DNA of 64,000 nt from the NCBI GenBank assembly GCA_016744455.1, contig JADGEI010000001.1, positions 326,504-390,503 on the forward strand, read 5' to 3'. Within the stretch, counting starts at the first letter, position 1. Each line of letters starts with the position of its first letter. The position numbers and the translations under genes were made by a program. Below, piece by piece: positions 28,020-38,058 of this stretch. This DNA is from Alcanivoracaceae bacterium. GTDB lineage: Bacteria > Pseudomonadota > Gammaproteobacteria > Xanthomonadales > Marinicellaceae. Under the pieces are notes generated by a model. It ran no database searches, was not told the origin of the DNA, and saw nothing but the letters and a program-made list of their open reading frames with translations.

Positions 28020-28313
28020 GTGTTAGTGCCAGAGCAAGTCATATTACTAATTAATATATCAATTGTTTTAGTGTCTTATTTTGTCATATATCCGAGATTT
28101 GTTGGTAATAACTTAAATAAGTTAACGTGGAATGATATTGTTGCTTCAGTGGTTTCAGTTTCCATAGTTGGGTCGCTCTATTGGGGAAGTCAAATTGAAT
28201 TTAATTTACTTGTAACAAAAGTTAACTGGTTCTGGTTTTCGTTTAATACCTACCTTATTATAGAAGCTCCCTTATCACTATGGTATATAAAAAAACACAA
28301 GGTATTTCAATAA
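28020..28313 (+). CDS. Small membrane protein, unknown function
   Basis: This 97-residue protein starts at GTG 28020, 18 bp after the thiolase stop. It has three likely membrane helices (about 6-24, 40-57 and 70-90) and a short basic C-terminus. No motif is recognised. Spacing suggests co-transcription with the thiolase. A hairpin follows before the convergent gene. Confidence 0.6.
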   Translation: MLVPEQVILLINISIVLVSYFVIYPRFVGNNLNKLTWNDIVASVVSVSIVGSLYWGSQIEFNLLVTKVNWFWFSFNTYLIIEAPLSLWYIKKHKVFQ

Positions 28314-28332
28314 AAGTTATTTTTTCCTGTTG

Positions 28333-28372
28333 CAAATAACCCCACAGGCATTATGCCGTAGGTTGGTATTTG
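28333..28372. repeat. Hairpin between convergent genes, possible relative of the dispersed repeat
   Basis: CAAATAACC (28333-28341) pairs with GGTATTTG (28365-28372) with one bulged A. The loop holds a smaller GGC/GCC hairpin and the string TTATGCCGTAGG (28351-28362), close to the core of the repeats at 25.7 and 58.2 kb. It may also act as a weak terminator between the convergent genes, though no U-tract is clear. Confidence 0.4.
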
Positions 28373-28401
28373 TAAAGAAATGATTCGAAACACGAGGGAG
28401 A

Positions 28402-29136
28402 TTAGATTTGCTTAGAAGTTATTCTGGCTTTGTATTTTACTTTCAATAAAGGTCTAATTTTATAAATAGGGACGCCCTGAGTATACCTTAGTTTGAATAT
28501 TTTATTAAACCTATCTTCACTTTCAATGATTTCGCATTGGTATTCATCGGCATATCTTTCACGTTTTGTACTCGTCCATAATGTCGTATCAAACATGGCA
28601 TGTGGGTCTTTGAACGTTTGTTGTTCAGATAGTTGATCATCGATTTTAATGCTTTTTTCATCAAGAGGAGTTCTTAAGATGTATTGACCAAGATCTGATA
28701 ATAATATTTGCATTTGGCAAAAAGGTTTGTAGCCATAATAAACATTGCTCTTTTTCCCTGGTGCTTTTTTTAAAAACACTAAAAAACGTTCGCCTTCGTT
28801 TTCTCTGTCTGGATAATAACAAACATTATCATCAAAGCCTGTTGCAATTACAGCAATACCTTCGCCACGAGTAGCACCTTTATAAGGAACTAATACATTT
28901 AAATAGCCATACCCACTTGCATTAAGTTTACGAATTTTTTTGTACTCTATATCATCAACTTGAGCAATAGCAACTAAATCAGCCCACTCTGTTGCCTCAG
29001 CAAATGAATTAAGATTCGGAGCGATTAAGCCTTTTATTTCTTCTGAAGAAAAATCGTCAGGATTGTGTGTAAAAGTAATTTGTGCAACTAAGGATGCCGA
29101 AAAAACTGTTAGTATAAGAGTGAATAAATGTTTCAT
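28402..29136 (-). CDS. Secreted protein, unknown function
   Basis: This is a 244-residue protein with a Sec signal peptide (MKHLFTLILTVFSASLVAQ). The mature region contains a beta-rich domain (about 50-140: ADLVAIAQVDDIEY, VLVPYKGATRGEGIAVIA) and two cysteines at VCYYPD and FCQMQ, possibly a disulfide. I do not recognise the family. It lies 51 bp downstream of psd on the same strand and may share its transcript. Likely periplasmic or exported. Confidence 0.65.
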   Translation of the reverse strand: MKHLFTLILTVFSASLVAQITFTHNPDDFSSEEIKGLIAPNLNSFAEATEWADLVAIAQVDDIEYKKIRKLNASGYGYLNVLVPYKGATRGEGIAVIATGFDDNVCYYPDRENEGERFLVFLKKAPGKKSNVYYGYKPFCQMQILLSDLGQYILRTPLDEKSIKIDDQLSEQQTFKDPHAMFDTTLWTSTKRERYADEYQCEIIESEDRFNKIFKLRYTQGVPIYKIRPLLKVKYKARITSKQI

Positions 29137-29187
29137 AAATTTTTCTATTTTAATTATGATGTTTGTAGGACAACTTTATACAGTAAA

Positions 29188-30039
29188 TTACTTCAAAATT
29201 GTTGCAATTTTTTCACCTAGTTTGACGACAGAATTTTCAATCAATTCAGAATCAAGTTTGACTGTGTTTTCAGGAAACAATAAGATTACGGTTGAACCCA
29301 TGTTGAATTGGCCTACCTCATCACCTTTTTTTAGGTTAACATTGTCGTTTAACTCAATTTCTGTTATTTTCTTAGCATAGGGCGGAGTCACAAGGCCATT
29401 AAAAACTGTTTCCATACTGGATACCATAATAGCTCCAACTAACACATAAGCAACTTGGCCAATCTCGGTCTCTAAATAACAGACTAATCGTTCATTTCGG
29501 GCAAATAAGCGAGGGATATTCTCAGCAGTCCACTTAGCGACACTAAATAAACGCCCAGGCACATGTATGGTTTTGCTCACCTTGCAATCCATAGGGGCGT
29601 GCATACGATGGTAATCTTTTGGGGATAAATAAATGGTGGCAAATTCTCCATTTTTGAAACGTTCGCCAGTTGTTTTATCACAAGCTAAAAGTTCTTCAAC
29701 GCTAAAATCATAATTTTTTGCCTGAAAAATTCTTCCAGATTTTATCTTGCCACATTGGCTGATAGCACCATCAACAGGAGATATGATGTGTTGCCTGTTT
29801 TTATCTATTGGACGAACACTTGATTTGAGTTTGCGTGTAAAAAAAGCATTAAAGTGTTTATAATCATTTGCATCGCTAGATTCGGCTTCTTCCATATTTA
29901 TCTTATAGGATTTGGATATTTTCCTAATAATAAAATTTTTAATTGTTTTATTTTCAACTCGCATTAGCCAATTAACAATTTTTGAGAGGAGTCTATGTGG
30001 TAATACGTATTGGAAAAAAGTATATACTTTTGTTTTCAT
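29188..30039 (-). CDS. psd: Phosphatidylserine decarboxylase
   Basis: This 283-residue membrane-associated proenzyme makes phosphatidylethanolamine from phosphatidylserine. It cleaves itself to form a pyruvoyl group. The cleavage site is the GST motif at MGSTVILLF, with Ser249 as pyruvoyl precursor. Catalytic-region motifs SPVDGAISQCG and YLSPKDYHRMHAP are present. The start overlaps the stop of the SCO-type gene upstream (ATGA). No pssA is seen here. Confidence 0.94.
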   Translation of the reverse strand: MKTKVYTFFQYVLPHRLLSKIVNWLMRVENKTIKNFIIRKISKSYKINMEEAESSDANDYKHFNAFFTRKLKSSVRPIDKNRQHIISPVDGAISQCGKIKSGRIFQAKNYDFSVEELLACDKTTGERFKNGEFATIYLSPKDYHRMHAPMDCKVSKTIHVPGRLFSVAKWTAENIPRLFARNERLVCYLETEIGQVAYVLVGAIMVSSMETVFNGLVTPPYAKKITEIELNDNVNLKKGDEVGQFNMGSTVILLFPENTVKLDSELIENSVVKLGEKIATILK

Positions 30040-30680
30040 TCGTTTATTCCAATCAATTTTATTAAATCATTAGCAATCATATTGGAATCATGAGGAGATT
30101 TAAAAATGCCATAGAGTTGTTTTTCGGGGTTGACCAAAAAGACAGCTGCTGTATGATCAACAGTATAATTGAGGCTGTTTTTTTCATGCTCTGCAATATG
30201 ATAAGCGACACCAACTTGAGAAGCTATCGATAGAATATTGGAAGCATCAGCTGTTGCTGCATTAAACGTGGGGTTAAAGAAACTGATATACTCTTTTAAT
30301 GTGTTAGGATTGTCACGTTCAGGATCAACAGACACAAATAACACTTGAGGCATTGACTTTAGATTCTTGCTTTGTAATATTTTAAAAGTTTTTTGTAGCT
30401 CAGTCAATGTAGTTGGGCAGACATCAGGGCAGTGAGTAAAGCCAAAAAACAATAAAGTCCAGTGGCCATCAAAACTATCTATAGTGACTTTTTCTTGTTT
30501 ATGATTGATTAATTCAAAACCAGAAAATGTTTTTAAGCTTGGGTAGTTGAGCAGACTTTCAAAATCGGCTGTTTTTTTTCCGAACACATGATTGGAAGCC
30601 ATGTAACCTAAAAAAGCGGCAACCAAAACGGTTAATAGCATTAGTATATTTTTATTATTGAACACAAATAGTATTGACAT
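30036..30680 (-). CDS. SCO1/SenC-family copper chaperone
   Basis: This 214-residue protein is anchored by an N-terminal helix (about 10-28), with a thioredoxin-fold domain outside the membrane. The copper-binding cysteines are Cys84 and Cys88 in FTHCPDVCPTT, and the histidine is in YTVDHTAAVF. The family delivers copper to the CuA site of cytochrome oxidase. No oxidase genes are adjacent. It is coupled to psd through a 4-bp overlap. Confidence 0.93.
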   Translation of the reverse strand: MSILFVFNNKNILMLLTVLVAAFLGYMASNHVFGKKTADFESLLNYPSLKTFSGFELINHKQEKVTIDSFDGHWTLLFFGFTHCPDVCPTTLTELQKTFKILQSKNLKSMPQVLFVSVDPERDNPNTLKEYISFFNPTFNAATADASNILSIASQVGVAYHIAEHEKNSLNYTVDHTAAVFLVNPEKQLYGIFKSPHDSNMIANDLIKLIGINE

Positions 30681-30692
30681 AAGTTAGAACAA

Positions 30693-31637
30693 TTGGCATT
30701 GTACGTTTTTTTAGTAAATAATCCTATAGTGACGTCTGAAATTGTGACCAAAGAACACGTATTTATTCAACTGCATCAGTTATTGTCTGATGGCAAGCTT
30801 TTTCATGGGCATGGTGTCATTGATGCGGAAGATGAGGCGATGATGATAATGATGACAGTGTTTCATCAAAGTGTCGAAGAGATTTTGTCCTCAGGGAGTA
30901 GTCCAGTTGCTGTACTCGAAAGAAAAAAAGCGATTGAGTTTGCTCAACAAAGAATTGCCACATGCCAACCTATGGCTTATGTTTTGGGTGTTGTTAATTT
31001 TGCAGGTTTAGCGTTTATAATCGATAACAGGGCACTGGTTCCTCGATCGCCAATAGCAGAATTAATTCTAAATAAATTTAAAAATATAATAGAAATTGAA
31101 AAAGTAGATACGGCTTTAGACTTATGTACAGGTAGTGGTTGTATTGGCATTTCAGTTGCGAAATATTTCCAAGAAATACAATGTGATATAGCTGATATCT
31201 CAAGTGAAGCCTTATCTTTGGCAACAGATAATATCAAGAAACAAAATGTAAAAATTAGCGTAATAAAATCTGATTTATTTCAAAATGTTGTAAAAAGCTA
31301 TGATTTGATTATAAGTAACCCGCCCTATGTGAGTAATGATGAATATAATGAATTGCCATTTGAGTATAAGTGTGAGCCAAAACTCGGGTTAGTGGCAGAA
31401 CAAGACGGTTTGAAAATTCCAGTACAAATTATGCAAGATGCTCCGAGGTACTTAACTGAAAGTGGTACTTTGATTTTGGAAGTAGGTTATAGCGATGAAT
31501 TGTTAGATTCGGTTTTTCCGCAAATACCCTTTCAATGGATAGAATTTTCAAATGGTGGACAAGGAGTTTGTGTATTTACTAGAAAAATATTGTTAGAATA
31601 CCAGCATTATTTTAAAGAATTTTTAGAGAGCGACTAA
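30693..31637 (+). CDS. prmB: PrmB, 50S ribosomal protein L3 glutamine methyltransferase
   Basis: This is an up to 314-residue SAM-dependent N5-glutamine methyltransferase. SAM motif I is [11 protein letters not shown], and the catalytic NPPY is in [10 protein letters not shown]. The [11 protein letters not shown] segment favours PrmB over the paralog PrmC. The start is uncertain: TTG at 30693 or GTG at 30729 (302 residues); neither has a good ribosome-binding site. The stop overlaps aroC (TAATG), and prmB-aroC is a common gammaproteobacterial order. Confidence 0.92.
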   Translation: MALYVFLVNNPIVTSEIVTKEHVFIQLHQLLSDGKLFHGHGVIDAEDEAMMIMMTVFHQSVEEILSSGSSPVAVLERKKAIEFAQQRIATCQPMAYVLGVVNFAGLAFIIDNRALVPRSPIAELILNKFKNIIEIEKVDTALDLCTGSGCIGISVAKYFQEIQCDIADISSEALSLATDNIKKQNVKISVIKSDLFQNVVKSYDLIISNPPYVSNDEYNELPFEYKCEPKLGLVAEQDGLKIPVQIMQDAPRYLTESGTLILEVGYSDELLDSVFPQIPFQWIEFSNGGQGVCVFTRKILLEYQHYFKEFLESD

Positions 31638-32701
31638 TGTCATACAATTCCTTTGGAAAATTGTTACAAGTGACGACTTTTGGTGAAAGTCACGGGCCTA
31701 TGATAGGATGTGTTATAGATGGTTTTCCAGCAGGGATGGAAATAAGCACAGGAGAAATCAAAGCAGAATTAAGAAGGCGAGCCACAGGTAAATCTCGGCA
31801 TACTTCACAGCGTAGGGAGAAAGATGATGTGCAAATCGTATCAGGAGTGTTTGAAGGGCAAACGACAGGTATGCCCATTGCTTTGCTAATTGAAAATATT
31901 GATGCTCGTTCAAAAGATTACAGTCTAATAAAGGATCAATTTCGCCCTGGTCATGCCGATTTTACTTATTGGCATAAATTTGGAATACGTGATTACCGTG
32001 GTGGAGGGCGATCTTCAGCACGGGAAACAACTATGCGAGTTGCAGCGGGTATGTTGGCAAAAAAATGGCTTAAAAATCATTTTAATATTGTTATAACTGC
32101 TTGGTTAGAACAGCTTGGGGATATTAAAATCGATAAAAAAGATTTATCTCTTATTGATGATAATCCATTTTTTTGCCCGAATAGCACTCAAATACCTGAC
32201 CTTGAGAGTTATATGGACAGATTGCGGAAGAAAGGAGACTCAGTTGGTGCTAATATTGGTGTGCAGGCATGCAATGTACCTATAGGACTTGGCGAGCCAG
32301 TCTATGCTAAATTGGACGCTGAGATTGCTTTGGCTATGATGAGTATAAATGCCTCTAAAGGTGTAGAAATTGGAGCGGGCTTTGATAGTGTTGGGCAATA
32401 TGGTTCAGTCCATCGAGATGAAATAATTGATGGCGAATTTCAATCTAATTATGCAGGAGGTATTCTTGGGGGAATTAGTACAGGGCAGGATATTCTTGCT
32501 AATGTGGCCTTTAAACCCACATCCAGTTTAAGGTTGCCTGCAAAATCAATAGATAAGTTTGGTAATAATGTCACAGTTGTGACAAAAGGACGGCATGATC
32601 CTTGTGTGGGAATTCGTGCTGTACCTATAGTTGAATCCATGATGGCATTAACGCTAATGGACCATATTTTAAGAAACAATGCAGTCTGTGGTAAATATTA
32701 A
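31637..32701 (+). CDS. aroC: Chorismate synthase
   Basis: This 354-residue FMN-dependent enzyme converts EPSP to chorismate, the branch point for Trp, Phe, Tyr and folate. The N-terminal signature [13 protein letters not shown] and the [25 protein letters not shown] region are present. It is coupled to prmB and to asd by one-base TAATG overlaps. It supplies the trpFBA genes 6 kb downstream with their ultimate precursor. Confidence 0.97.
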   Translation: MSYNSFGKLLQVTTFGESHGPMIGCVIDGFPAGMEISTGEIKAELRRRATGKSRHTSQRREKDDVQIVSGVFEGQTTGMPIALLIENIDARSKDYSLIKDQFRPGHADFTYWHKFGIRDYRGGGRSSARETTMRVAAGMLAKKWLKNHFNIVITAWLEQLGDIKIDKKDLSLIDDNPFFCPNSTQIPDLESYMDRLRKKGDSVGANIGVQACNVPIGLGEPVYAKLDAEIALAMMSINASKGVEIGAGFDSVGQYGSVHRDEIIDGEFQSNYAGGILGGISTGQDILANVAFKPTSSLRLPAKSIDKFGNNVTVVTKGRHDPCVGIRAVPIVESMMALTLMDHILRNNAVCGKY

Positions 32702-33723
32702 TGAGTAAAAAATATAATGTGGCGGTTGTTGGTGCAACTGGAGCTGTTGGTGAGGTTATGCTTTCCATTTTAAGAGATAGGAAGTTCCCTATAAATAATA
32801 TCTATGCTTTAGCCAGCTCTCGAAGTGCTGGTAAAAAAGTATTGTTCGGGACAAAATCATTAGTAGTAGAGGATTTAAATACGTTTGATTTTAATAAAGC
32901 TGATATTGCTTTATTTTCAGCAGGAGGGCCCGTTTCGGAGAAATATGCGCCACTTGCAGCAGAAAAGGGTTGTGTGGTTATTGATAATACTTCTCATTTT
33001 CGAAGAGATGATGATATTCCTCTCGTGGTGCCAGAAGTTAATCCGGAAGCTCTTGAGAGTTATAAGGCGCGTAATATTGTCGCAAATCCAAATTGTTCAA
33101 CAATACAAATGTTGGTCGCACTAGCACCGATACATAAAGCTGCTAAAATTACAAGAATTAACGTATCAACATACCAAGCTGTGTCTGGTGCAGGTCAATC
33201 AGGAATCGATGAATTGGCAAAACAAACAACGGCACTCTTGAGTTTTCAAAATGTAAAACAAAATATTTTTTCAAAACAAATTGCATTTAATGTTATTCCA
33301 CAAATTGATGCTTTTCAAGATAATGGCTACACCCGTGAAGAAATGAAAATGGTTTGGGAGACTAAAAAAATATTAGATGAAAATATTACGGTCAACCCCA
33401 CTTGTGTGCGTGTACCTGTGTTTTATGGACATTCTGAGGCGATTCATTTGGAAATGGAAAAGCCATTAACAGTTCAAGAAGTAAATCAATTATTAAAACA
33501 AGCTGAAGGTATCAAAGTAATTGATAATACTAAAAAAATGAAATTTCCAACGCCTCAAGAAGACAGTACAGGCAAGGATCCAGTTTATGTTGGAAGAATT
33601 AGAAAAGATATCTCATGTGAAAATGGTATAAATCTCTGGGTAGTATCTGATAATATTCGAAAAGGGGCAGCTTTAAATAGTGTGCAAATTGCAGAACAAA
33701 TGACAAAAATGCAGCTTATTTAG
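32701..33723 (+). CDS. asd: Aspartate-semialdehyde dehydrogenase
   Basis: This 340-residue enzyme reduces aspartyl phosphate on the route to Lys, Thr, Met and diaminopimelate. The nucleotide-binding VVGATGAVGEVML is at the N-terminus and the catalytic Cys132 is in NPNCSTIQM. The length suits the shorter Pseudomonas/Gram-positive-type enzyme. It is followed by fimV after 110 bp, a frequent order in gammaproteobacteria. Confidence 0.96.
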   Translation: MSKKYNVAVVGATGAVGEVMLSILRDRKFPINNIYALASSRSAGKKVLFGTKSLVVEDLNTFDFNKADIALFSAGGPVSEKYAPLAAEKGCVVIDNTSHFRRDDDIPLVVPEVNPEALESYKARNIVANPNCSTIQMLVALAPIHKAAKITRINVSTYQAVSGAGQSGIDELAKQTTALLSFQNVKQNIFSKQIAFNVIPQIDAFQDNGYTREEMKMVWETKKILDENITVNPTCVRVPVFYGHSEAIHLEMEKPLTVQEVNQLLKQAEGIKVIDNTKKMKFPTPQEDSTGKDPVYVGRIRKDISCENGINLWVVSDNIRKGAALNSVQIAEQMTKMQLI

Positions 33724-33823
33724 TAACTTAGAGCATTTTTTTAATATTAATTCTTGGATTGTGATTAAATATTAGTTAATATAAATGTGTTATAGTTATT
33801 GTGTCAATCTGACAAAGTATTTT

Positions 33824-33829
33824 GGGAGA
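33824..33829 (+). promoter_or_regulatory. Ribosome-binding site fixing the fimV start
   Basis: GGGAGA lies four bases before the ATG at 33834. It overlaps an upstream in-frame TTG at 33822, which is therefore unlikely to be the start. Confidence 0.8.
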
Positions 33830-33833
33830 CAAA

Positions 33834-36425
33834 ATGAATAAAAAATTAAGAAAATTAATTCTGCCAGTAAGTATTCTTGCTGCTTCAAATTCCTATGCAT
33901 TGGGATTGGGTAATTTGCAAGTTAACTCTGCATTAGATGAAGTTTTAAATGGGCAGATACCACTTATTGTTGCTGAAGATGAAGAGCTTACGAATATAAA
34001 AGTGAGCCTTGCTTCGCAGGCCGATTATGAAAGAGTGAATCTTGATAAATCTTATGTCCCAACGAATATAAGAGTCAATATAGCAGAAAATAATAATGGT
34101 CAATACATAGAATTATCCTCCCAAGGTGTGGTTAACGAACCTATAGTAACATTACTGTTAGTGGTCGATTGGGCTAATGGCCACTTATTAAGAGAATATA
34201 CATTGTTATTGGATCCACCATTGTTTAATAATAGTCAAATTCAACAAAATTATTCAGAGCCAGTTCAAACCCAAAAATACCAAACACCAGAAAAAGTCAA
34301 TGAAATAGACCCTGTTTACACGGATACTAACACAATTTCATCAGAAAATAATGTGTCTAATAACACTGCTGCTAACACCTATACGTCATCAAGTCAGGTT
34401 GAGGTGAAATCTGGTGACACATTATGGAAAATAGCTAATGAGCATAATAGAGGATTTGGCACTTCTCAACAAATGATGGTAGCTATATTTAACAATAACC
34501 CAACAGCTTTTATAAATAACGATATGAACAACTTAAAAAAAGGAGTTGTTTTAGATATTCCAACTTCTGACCAAGTTGCCATGATATCTAATTCTTCGGC
34601 TATTGAAGAAGTAAAATCTCAAACTCAAAATTGGACTAATCTACAAACCCAGTCTAACAACAGTGACTATAATGATTCTTCCTCTTCTGCAGATTTCGGA
34701 ATTGAATTAGTACCTCCGAATGATTCAGATAATTCGGATTCGATAAATAGTTATGGCGAATCCGATAGTTCATCTGAGCTAAAAGCTGATTTAAATCAAG
34801 CTCGTGAACAATTAGCAAGTTCCGATTTAAAAAATAGTGATTTAACGAACAGGGTTGAAGAGCTAGAAAAAATAGTAAAAGACCAAGATTTGGCACTTTC
34901 ATTAAAAGACACAAGTCTGGCGGAATTACAACAGCAGCTAAATGATGCAGATTCAGATGTTGCTCCTGAAGAATCAACCGTAGATACAGTTACTAGTGAA
35001 AGCGATGATGTGTGGGATGAAGATACGCAAACGGATACGGCTGTAGATACTAAGGCCGAAGATACTGTAGAAGTAATGGATGATAATGTTGATGGGTATG
35101 ATGAACTAACCGTTGATGACTCTACTCAAACAGATGCTGATACAGTTATTAACAATATTGATGAACAAACTACTTCTAATCCAGTTGATGCTACTGAATC
35201 TCAAGCTCCTCCAGTACAACAGCAACCACCACAGGAACAATCCTTGATGGAAAAAATGCTTGCTTATAAAACTGAAGGATTGATAGGGTTAGGAGCGATT
35301 TTATTAGGATTGGTTGGGTTCTTCTTTATGAGAAATAGAAGAAAAGATGAGGAGTTATCAAATTCAGATGATTTTCTAGATTCGGTTGTGGATGACACTA
35401 ATGCGATTGATGAAGCAGATTCAAATTTACAAGAAGAAACTGAATTAAACCTGGCGGCACTTGATCAAGACCAGATAGAAGAACTTAGTGAAGAATCAGA
35501 ACAAGATTTGCAATCATTAGTGGATGTTTCAGACGATGACATTGAGGAAATAGATTTAGATGATGAGCCAGAAGTCATAGTCATGAATGATGATGCAGGC
35601 GAATTGGATTTGGACAGTGATATAGCCGATTTAGAATTGAATGAGTCTGATGAAGTTTCTGATAATCAAGAAAGTGAATTAGCTCTTGATGAAGAAGTGA
35701 CAATGTCGGAAGACGAAGATGAATTTGAGTTTGATGATTTAGGTTTAGATGATTCTGAGAGTGAATCAGAATTTGACCTAGATTCAGATGGTTTGGATTT
35801 AGATGATCTGGATTTTGAGATGGACGACTCTATAGATGATACAACTGATGAAAATGTGAAAAAAGAAGATGCAAGTGAAGCTATTGAAACATTAGAAAAG
35901 GAATTTGAGGATTTAAGTTTTGATCTTGATGATGAAATAATTGAAGAAGAATCTGCTGAATTAAGTTTTAATCTAGATGAAGAAACGGGTAATGAAGAAG
36001 AGCTTAGTGATGCAGAGTTAAGTTTTAATTTAGATGAAGAATTAGGTGATGTAGATTTAGAAGATAATTTAGAACAACTTGAATTTGATTTAGGTGACGA
36101 CCTTGAATTGGATCTAGGTGAAGGCTCAGAAGAGGTTTTAACTGATACAGAAGGCTTGGATGCAGCTACTGACGAAAATTCAAATGATACTGAAATTGTG
36201 GAAATTGTTACTGATAATGATGATTTAGATTTGGATGATATTGGTTTAGATTTGGATGATATTGGTGGAGATGATGCAGTTGAAACTAAGTTAGACCTTG
36301 CTAAAGCTTATTTTGAAATGGGTGATACCGATGGTGCAAAAGAGATGATAGCAGAAATAATCCAAGAAGGAAACGATGGTCAAATTGCCAAAGCTGAAGA
36401 GCTATCAAAAGAAATTAATGGTTAA
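33834..36425 (+). CDS. fimV: FimV-family pilus assembly / polar hub protein
   Basis: This is an 863-residue inner-membrane protein. It has a signal peptide (about 1-22), the FimV N-terminal periplasmic domain (GLGNLQVNSALDEVLNGQIPL) and a LysM peptidoglycan-binding domain (about 190-245, VKSGDTLWKIANEHN). A coiled coil follows (about 318-370), then one membrane helix (about 480-500). Next is a very acidic Asp/Glu-rich cytoplasmic region (about 505-820) with recurring LSFNLDEE-like units. The conserved C-terminal TPR-like motif begins DLAKAYFEMGD. FimV organises the pole and type IV pili in Pseudomonas. The start is at 33834 by its GGGAGA site. It ends at a strong terminator. Confidence 0.93.
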   Translation: MNKKLRKLILPVSILAASNSYALGLGNLQVNSALDEVLNGQIPLIVAEDEELTNIKVSLASQADYERVNLDKSYVPTNIRVNIAENNNGQYIELSSQGVVNEPIVTLLLVVDWANGHLLREYTLLLDPPLFNNSQIQQNYSEPVQTQKYQTPEKVNEIDPVYTDTNTISSENNVSNNTAANTYTSSSQVEVKSGDTLWKIANEHNRGFGTSQQMMVAIFNNNPTAFINNDMNNLKKGVVLDIPTSDQVAMISNSSAIEEVKSQTQNWTNLQTQSNNSDYNDSSSSADFGIELVPPNDSDNSDSINSYGESDSSSELKADLNQAREQLASSDLKNSDLTNRVEELEKIVKDQDLALSLKDTSLAELQQQLNDADSDVAPEESTVDTVTSESDDVWDEDTQTDTAVDTKAEDTVEVMDDNVDGYDELTVDDSTQTDADTVINNIDEQTTSNPVDATESQAPPVQQQPPQEQSLMEKMLAYKTEGLIGLGAILLGLVGFFFMRNRRKDEELSNSDDFLDSVVDDTNAIDEADSNLQEETELNLAALDQDQIEELSEESEQDLQSLVDVSDDDIEEIDLDDEPEVIVMNDDAGELDLDSDIADLELNESDEVSDNQESELALDEEVTMSEDEDEFEFDDLGLDDSESESEFDLDSDGLDLDDLDFEMDDSIDDTTDENVKKEDASEAIETLEKEFEDLSFDLDDEIIEEESAELSFNLDEETGNEEELSDAELSFNLDEELGDVDLEDNLEQLEFDLGDDLELDLGEGSEEVLTDTEGLDAATDENSNDTEIVEIVTDNDDLDLDDIGLDLDDIGGDDAVETKLDLAKAYFEMGDTDGAKEMIAEIIQEGNDGQIAKAEELSKEING

Positions 36426-36450
36426 TAGTAATAGTTGAATTTTGTTTTAT

Positions 36451-36485
36451 AAGGCTGTTAGGTATTAACAGCCTTTATTTTTTGT
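36451..36485 (+). terminator. Intrinsic terminator after fimV
   Basis: A perfect 10-bp stem (arms 36451-36460 and 36466-36475) has a GGTAT loop, followed by TATTTTTTTG. It sits 26 bases after the fimV stop. Confidence 0.92.
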
Positions 36486-36653
36486 TGAGTAATTAATCAC
36501 ATTTTAGTTGAGTGAAGCACGATGACAATTTACATCCAAATAGTACGTGATTGTTTGTTAAAAGGAGTGAGAGTCAATAGAATGAACCTATTATGTTTGT
36601 TGCAGATTTGTTGTGCTAAATAAGCTCCAAGTTATTAAGTTGGATGAAATTAA

Positions 36654-37448
36654 ATGAGATATGCATGTGGTGTTGAATACGATGGCCATGGTTTTTTTGG
36701 GTTTCAAACTCAAATTCAAGAACCAACAATTCAAAACAGCTTAGAGAAAGCATTGTCAAGTGTTGCAAATCACAATGTGAAACTAACTTGTTCAGGGCGA
36801 ACAGATACTGGAGTTAGTGCAACTTCACAGGTTATTCATTTTGACTCGAACTCTCAAAGAACTGAATACCAGTGGATAATGGGCGTCAATAGCAATCTAC
36901 CAAAAGGCATCTCTTTACTATGGCTAAAAGCCGTTGAAGATGACTTTCATGCACGTTTTTCGGCCATGCAAAGAAGCTATCAATACGTTATCTTAAATCG
37001 TTGGATTCGACCTGCTATTGGACGCCATAATGTGACATGGGAAAAACTACCACTAAATGCTGAAAAAATGAATACAGCAGCGCAATATTTATTAGGTAAA
37101 CATGATTTTAGTTCTTTTCGCTCATCAATTTGCCAATCAAAAACACCAATTAAAACCATTAATAGTATATCCGTAGAACGCATAAATAATAAAGTGATAA
37201 TGGATGTTGCAGCAAGTGGTTTTTTACATCATATGATACGAAATATTATCGGTACACTTTTACCAATAGGTCGCGAAGAAAAATCGGTTGAATCTATGTT
37301 AGAAATTCTTGAGTTAAAAGATAGGACTAAAGCAGGAGTTACTGCTTCACCAAATGGTTTAACGTTTAATACGGTAAAGTACCCTGTAAAATTTAATCTG
37401 CCAGAAACTACAATCGAAGATCACTTTCCCTATCATTATGAAAAGTAG
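36654..37448 (+). CDS. truA: tRNA pseudouridine(38-40) synthase
   Basis: This 264-residue enzyme isomerises uridines 38-40 in tRNA anticodon arms. The catalytic Asp51 is in SGRTDTGVSA. The RSYQYVI and GKHDFSSFR motifs are present. It is the first gene of truA-trpF-trpB-trpA-accD-folC, and overlaps trpF by 11 bp. The 228-bp gap upstream contains no Trp-rich leader peptide, so trp-type attenuation is not evident. Confidence 0.96.
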   Translation: MRYACGVEYDGHGFFGFQTQIQEPTIQNSLEKALSSVANHNVKLTCSGRTDTGVSATSQVIHFDSNSQRTEYQWIMGVNSNLPKGISLLWLKAVEDDFHARFSAMQRSYQYVILNRWIRPAIGRHNVTWEKLPLNAEKMNTAAQYLLGKHDFSSFRSSICQSKTPIKTINSISVERINNKVIMDVAASGFLHHMIRNIIGTLLPIGREEKSVESMLEILELKDRTKAGVTASPNGLTFNTVKYPVKFNLPETTIEDHFPYHYEK

Positions 37449-38058
37449 ATGTTTCACTAAATTTTGTGGTATAACAACAATAAAAGATGCCAAAAATGCT
37501 GAATTAGCAGGTTGTGATGCCATAGGCTTTGTATTTGTAAGAAAGTCTAAAAGGTATGTTTCTATTCGGAACTGTCAAAATATTATAGATTCTTTAGCTC
37601 CAACTACTCTAACGGTGGCATTATTTTCTAATAATACTAAAGATGAAATTCAACAAGTTCTAAATACTTGTCGAATTCATGTGTTACAATTTCACGGCAA
37701 CGAAAGTGCTGATTTTTGCAGCTATTGGAACAAGCCTTATTGGAAGGCGATACCCATGGCAGACAACATAGATCCTTTAGAGTATGCAAGTCATTATGCT
37801 GATGCTCAAGGCTACTTGATAGATAATTTTGGTATAGAAAAATCCGGTGGAAGCGGTAGTAATTTTGATTGGGATAAAATTCCAAGTCAAATCGATGATA
37901 AATGGATTTTAGCTGGTGGCTTGAATCCAAAAAATGTGTTAAAAGCTAGAAAAAAAACAAAAATAAACAACTTTGATGTTAGCTCTGGTATAGAAATTTC
38001 TCCAGGGAAGAAATCAATTAAACTAATGAAAAAATTTATAAGAAAATTAAATGATTGA
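37438..38058 (+). CDS. trpF: Phosphoribosylanthranilate isomerase
   Basis: This 206-residue TIM-barrel enzyme does the third step of tryptophan synthesis. The catalytic cysteine is in [10 protein letters not shown] and the acid is in YLIDNFG. The phosphate-binding loops [10 protein letters not shown] and LAGGLNPKN follow. It is not fused to trpC. It overlaps truA by 11 bp and trpB by 8 bp. The base composition matches its neighbours. Confidence 0.96.
   Translation: MKSRCFTKFCGITTIKDAKNAELAGCDAIGFVFVRKSKRYVSIRNCQNIIDSLAPTTLTVALFSNNTKDEIQQVLNTCRIHVLQFHGNESADFCSYWNKPYWKAIPMADNIDPLEYASHYADAQGYLIDNFGIEKSGGSGSNFDWDKIPSQIDDKWILAGGLNPKNVLKARKKTKINNFDVSSGIEISPGKKSIKLMKKFIRKLND

Noticed and set aside
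30674-30702. Promoter for prmB with a perfect TTGACA
   Set aside because: The -35 overlaps the start codon of the divergent SCO-type gene and the paired -10 (CATTGT) is poor.
34654-34977. Antisense reading frame in fimV
   Set aside because: It mirrors the low-complexity, biased codons of fimV and encodes nothing family-like.
36582-36623. trp leader peptide before truA-trpF
   Set aside because: A 13-codon frame (MNLLCLLQICCAK) exists but has no tryptophan codons and no attenuator pair.
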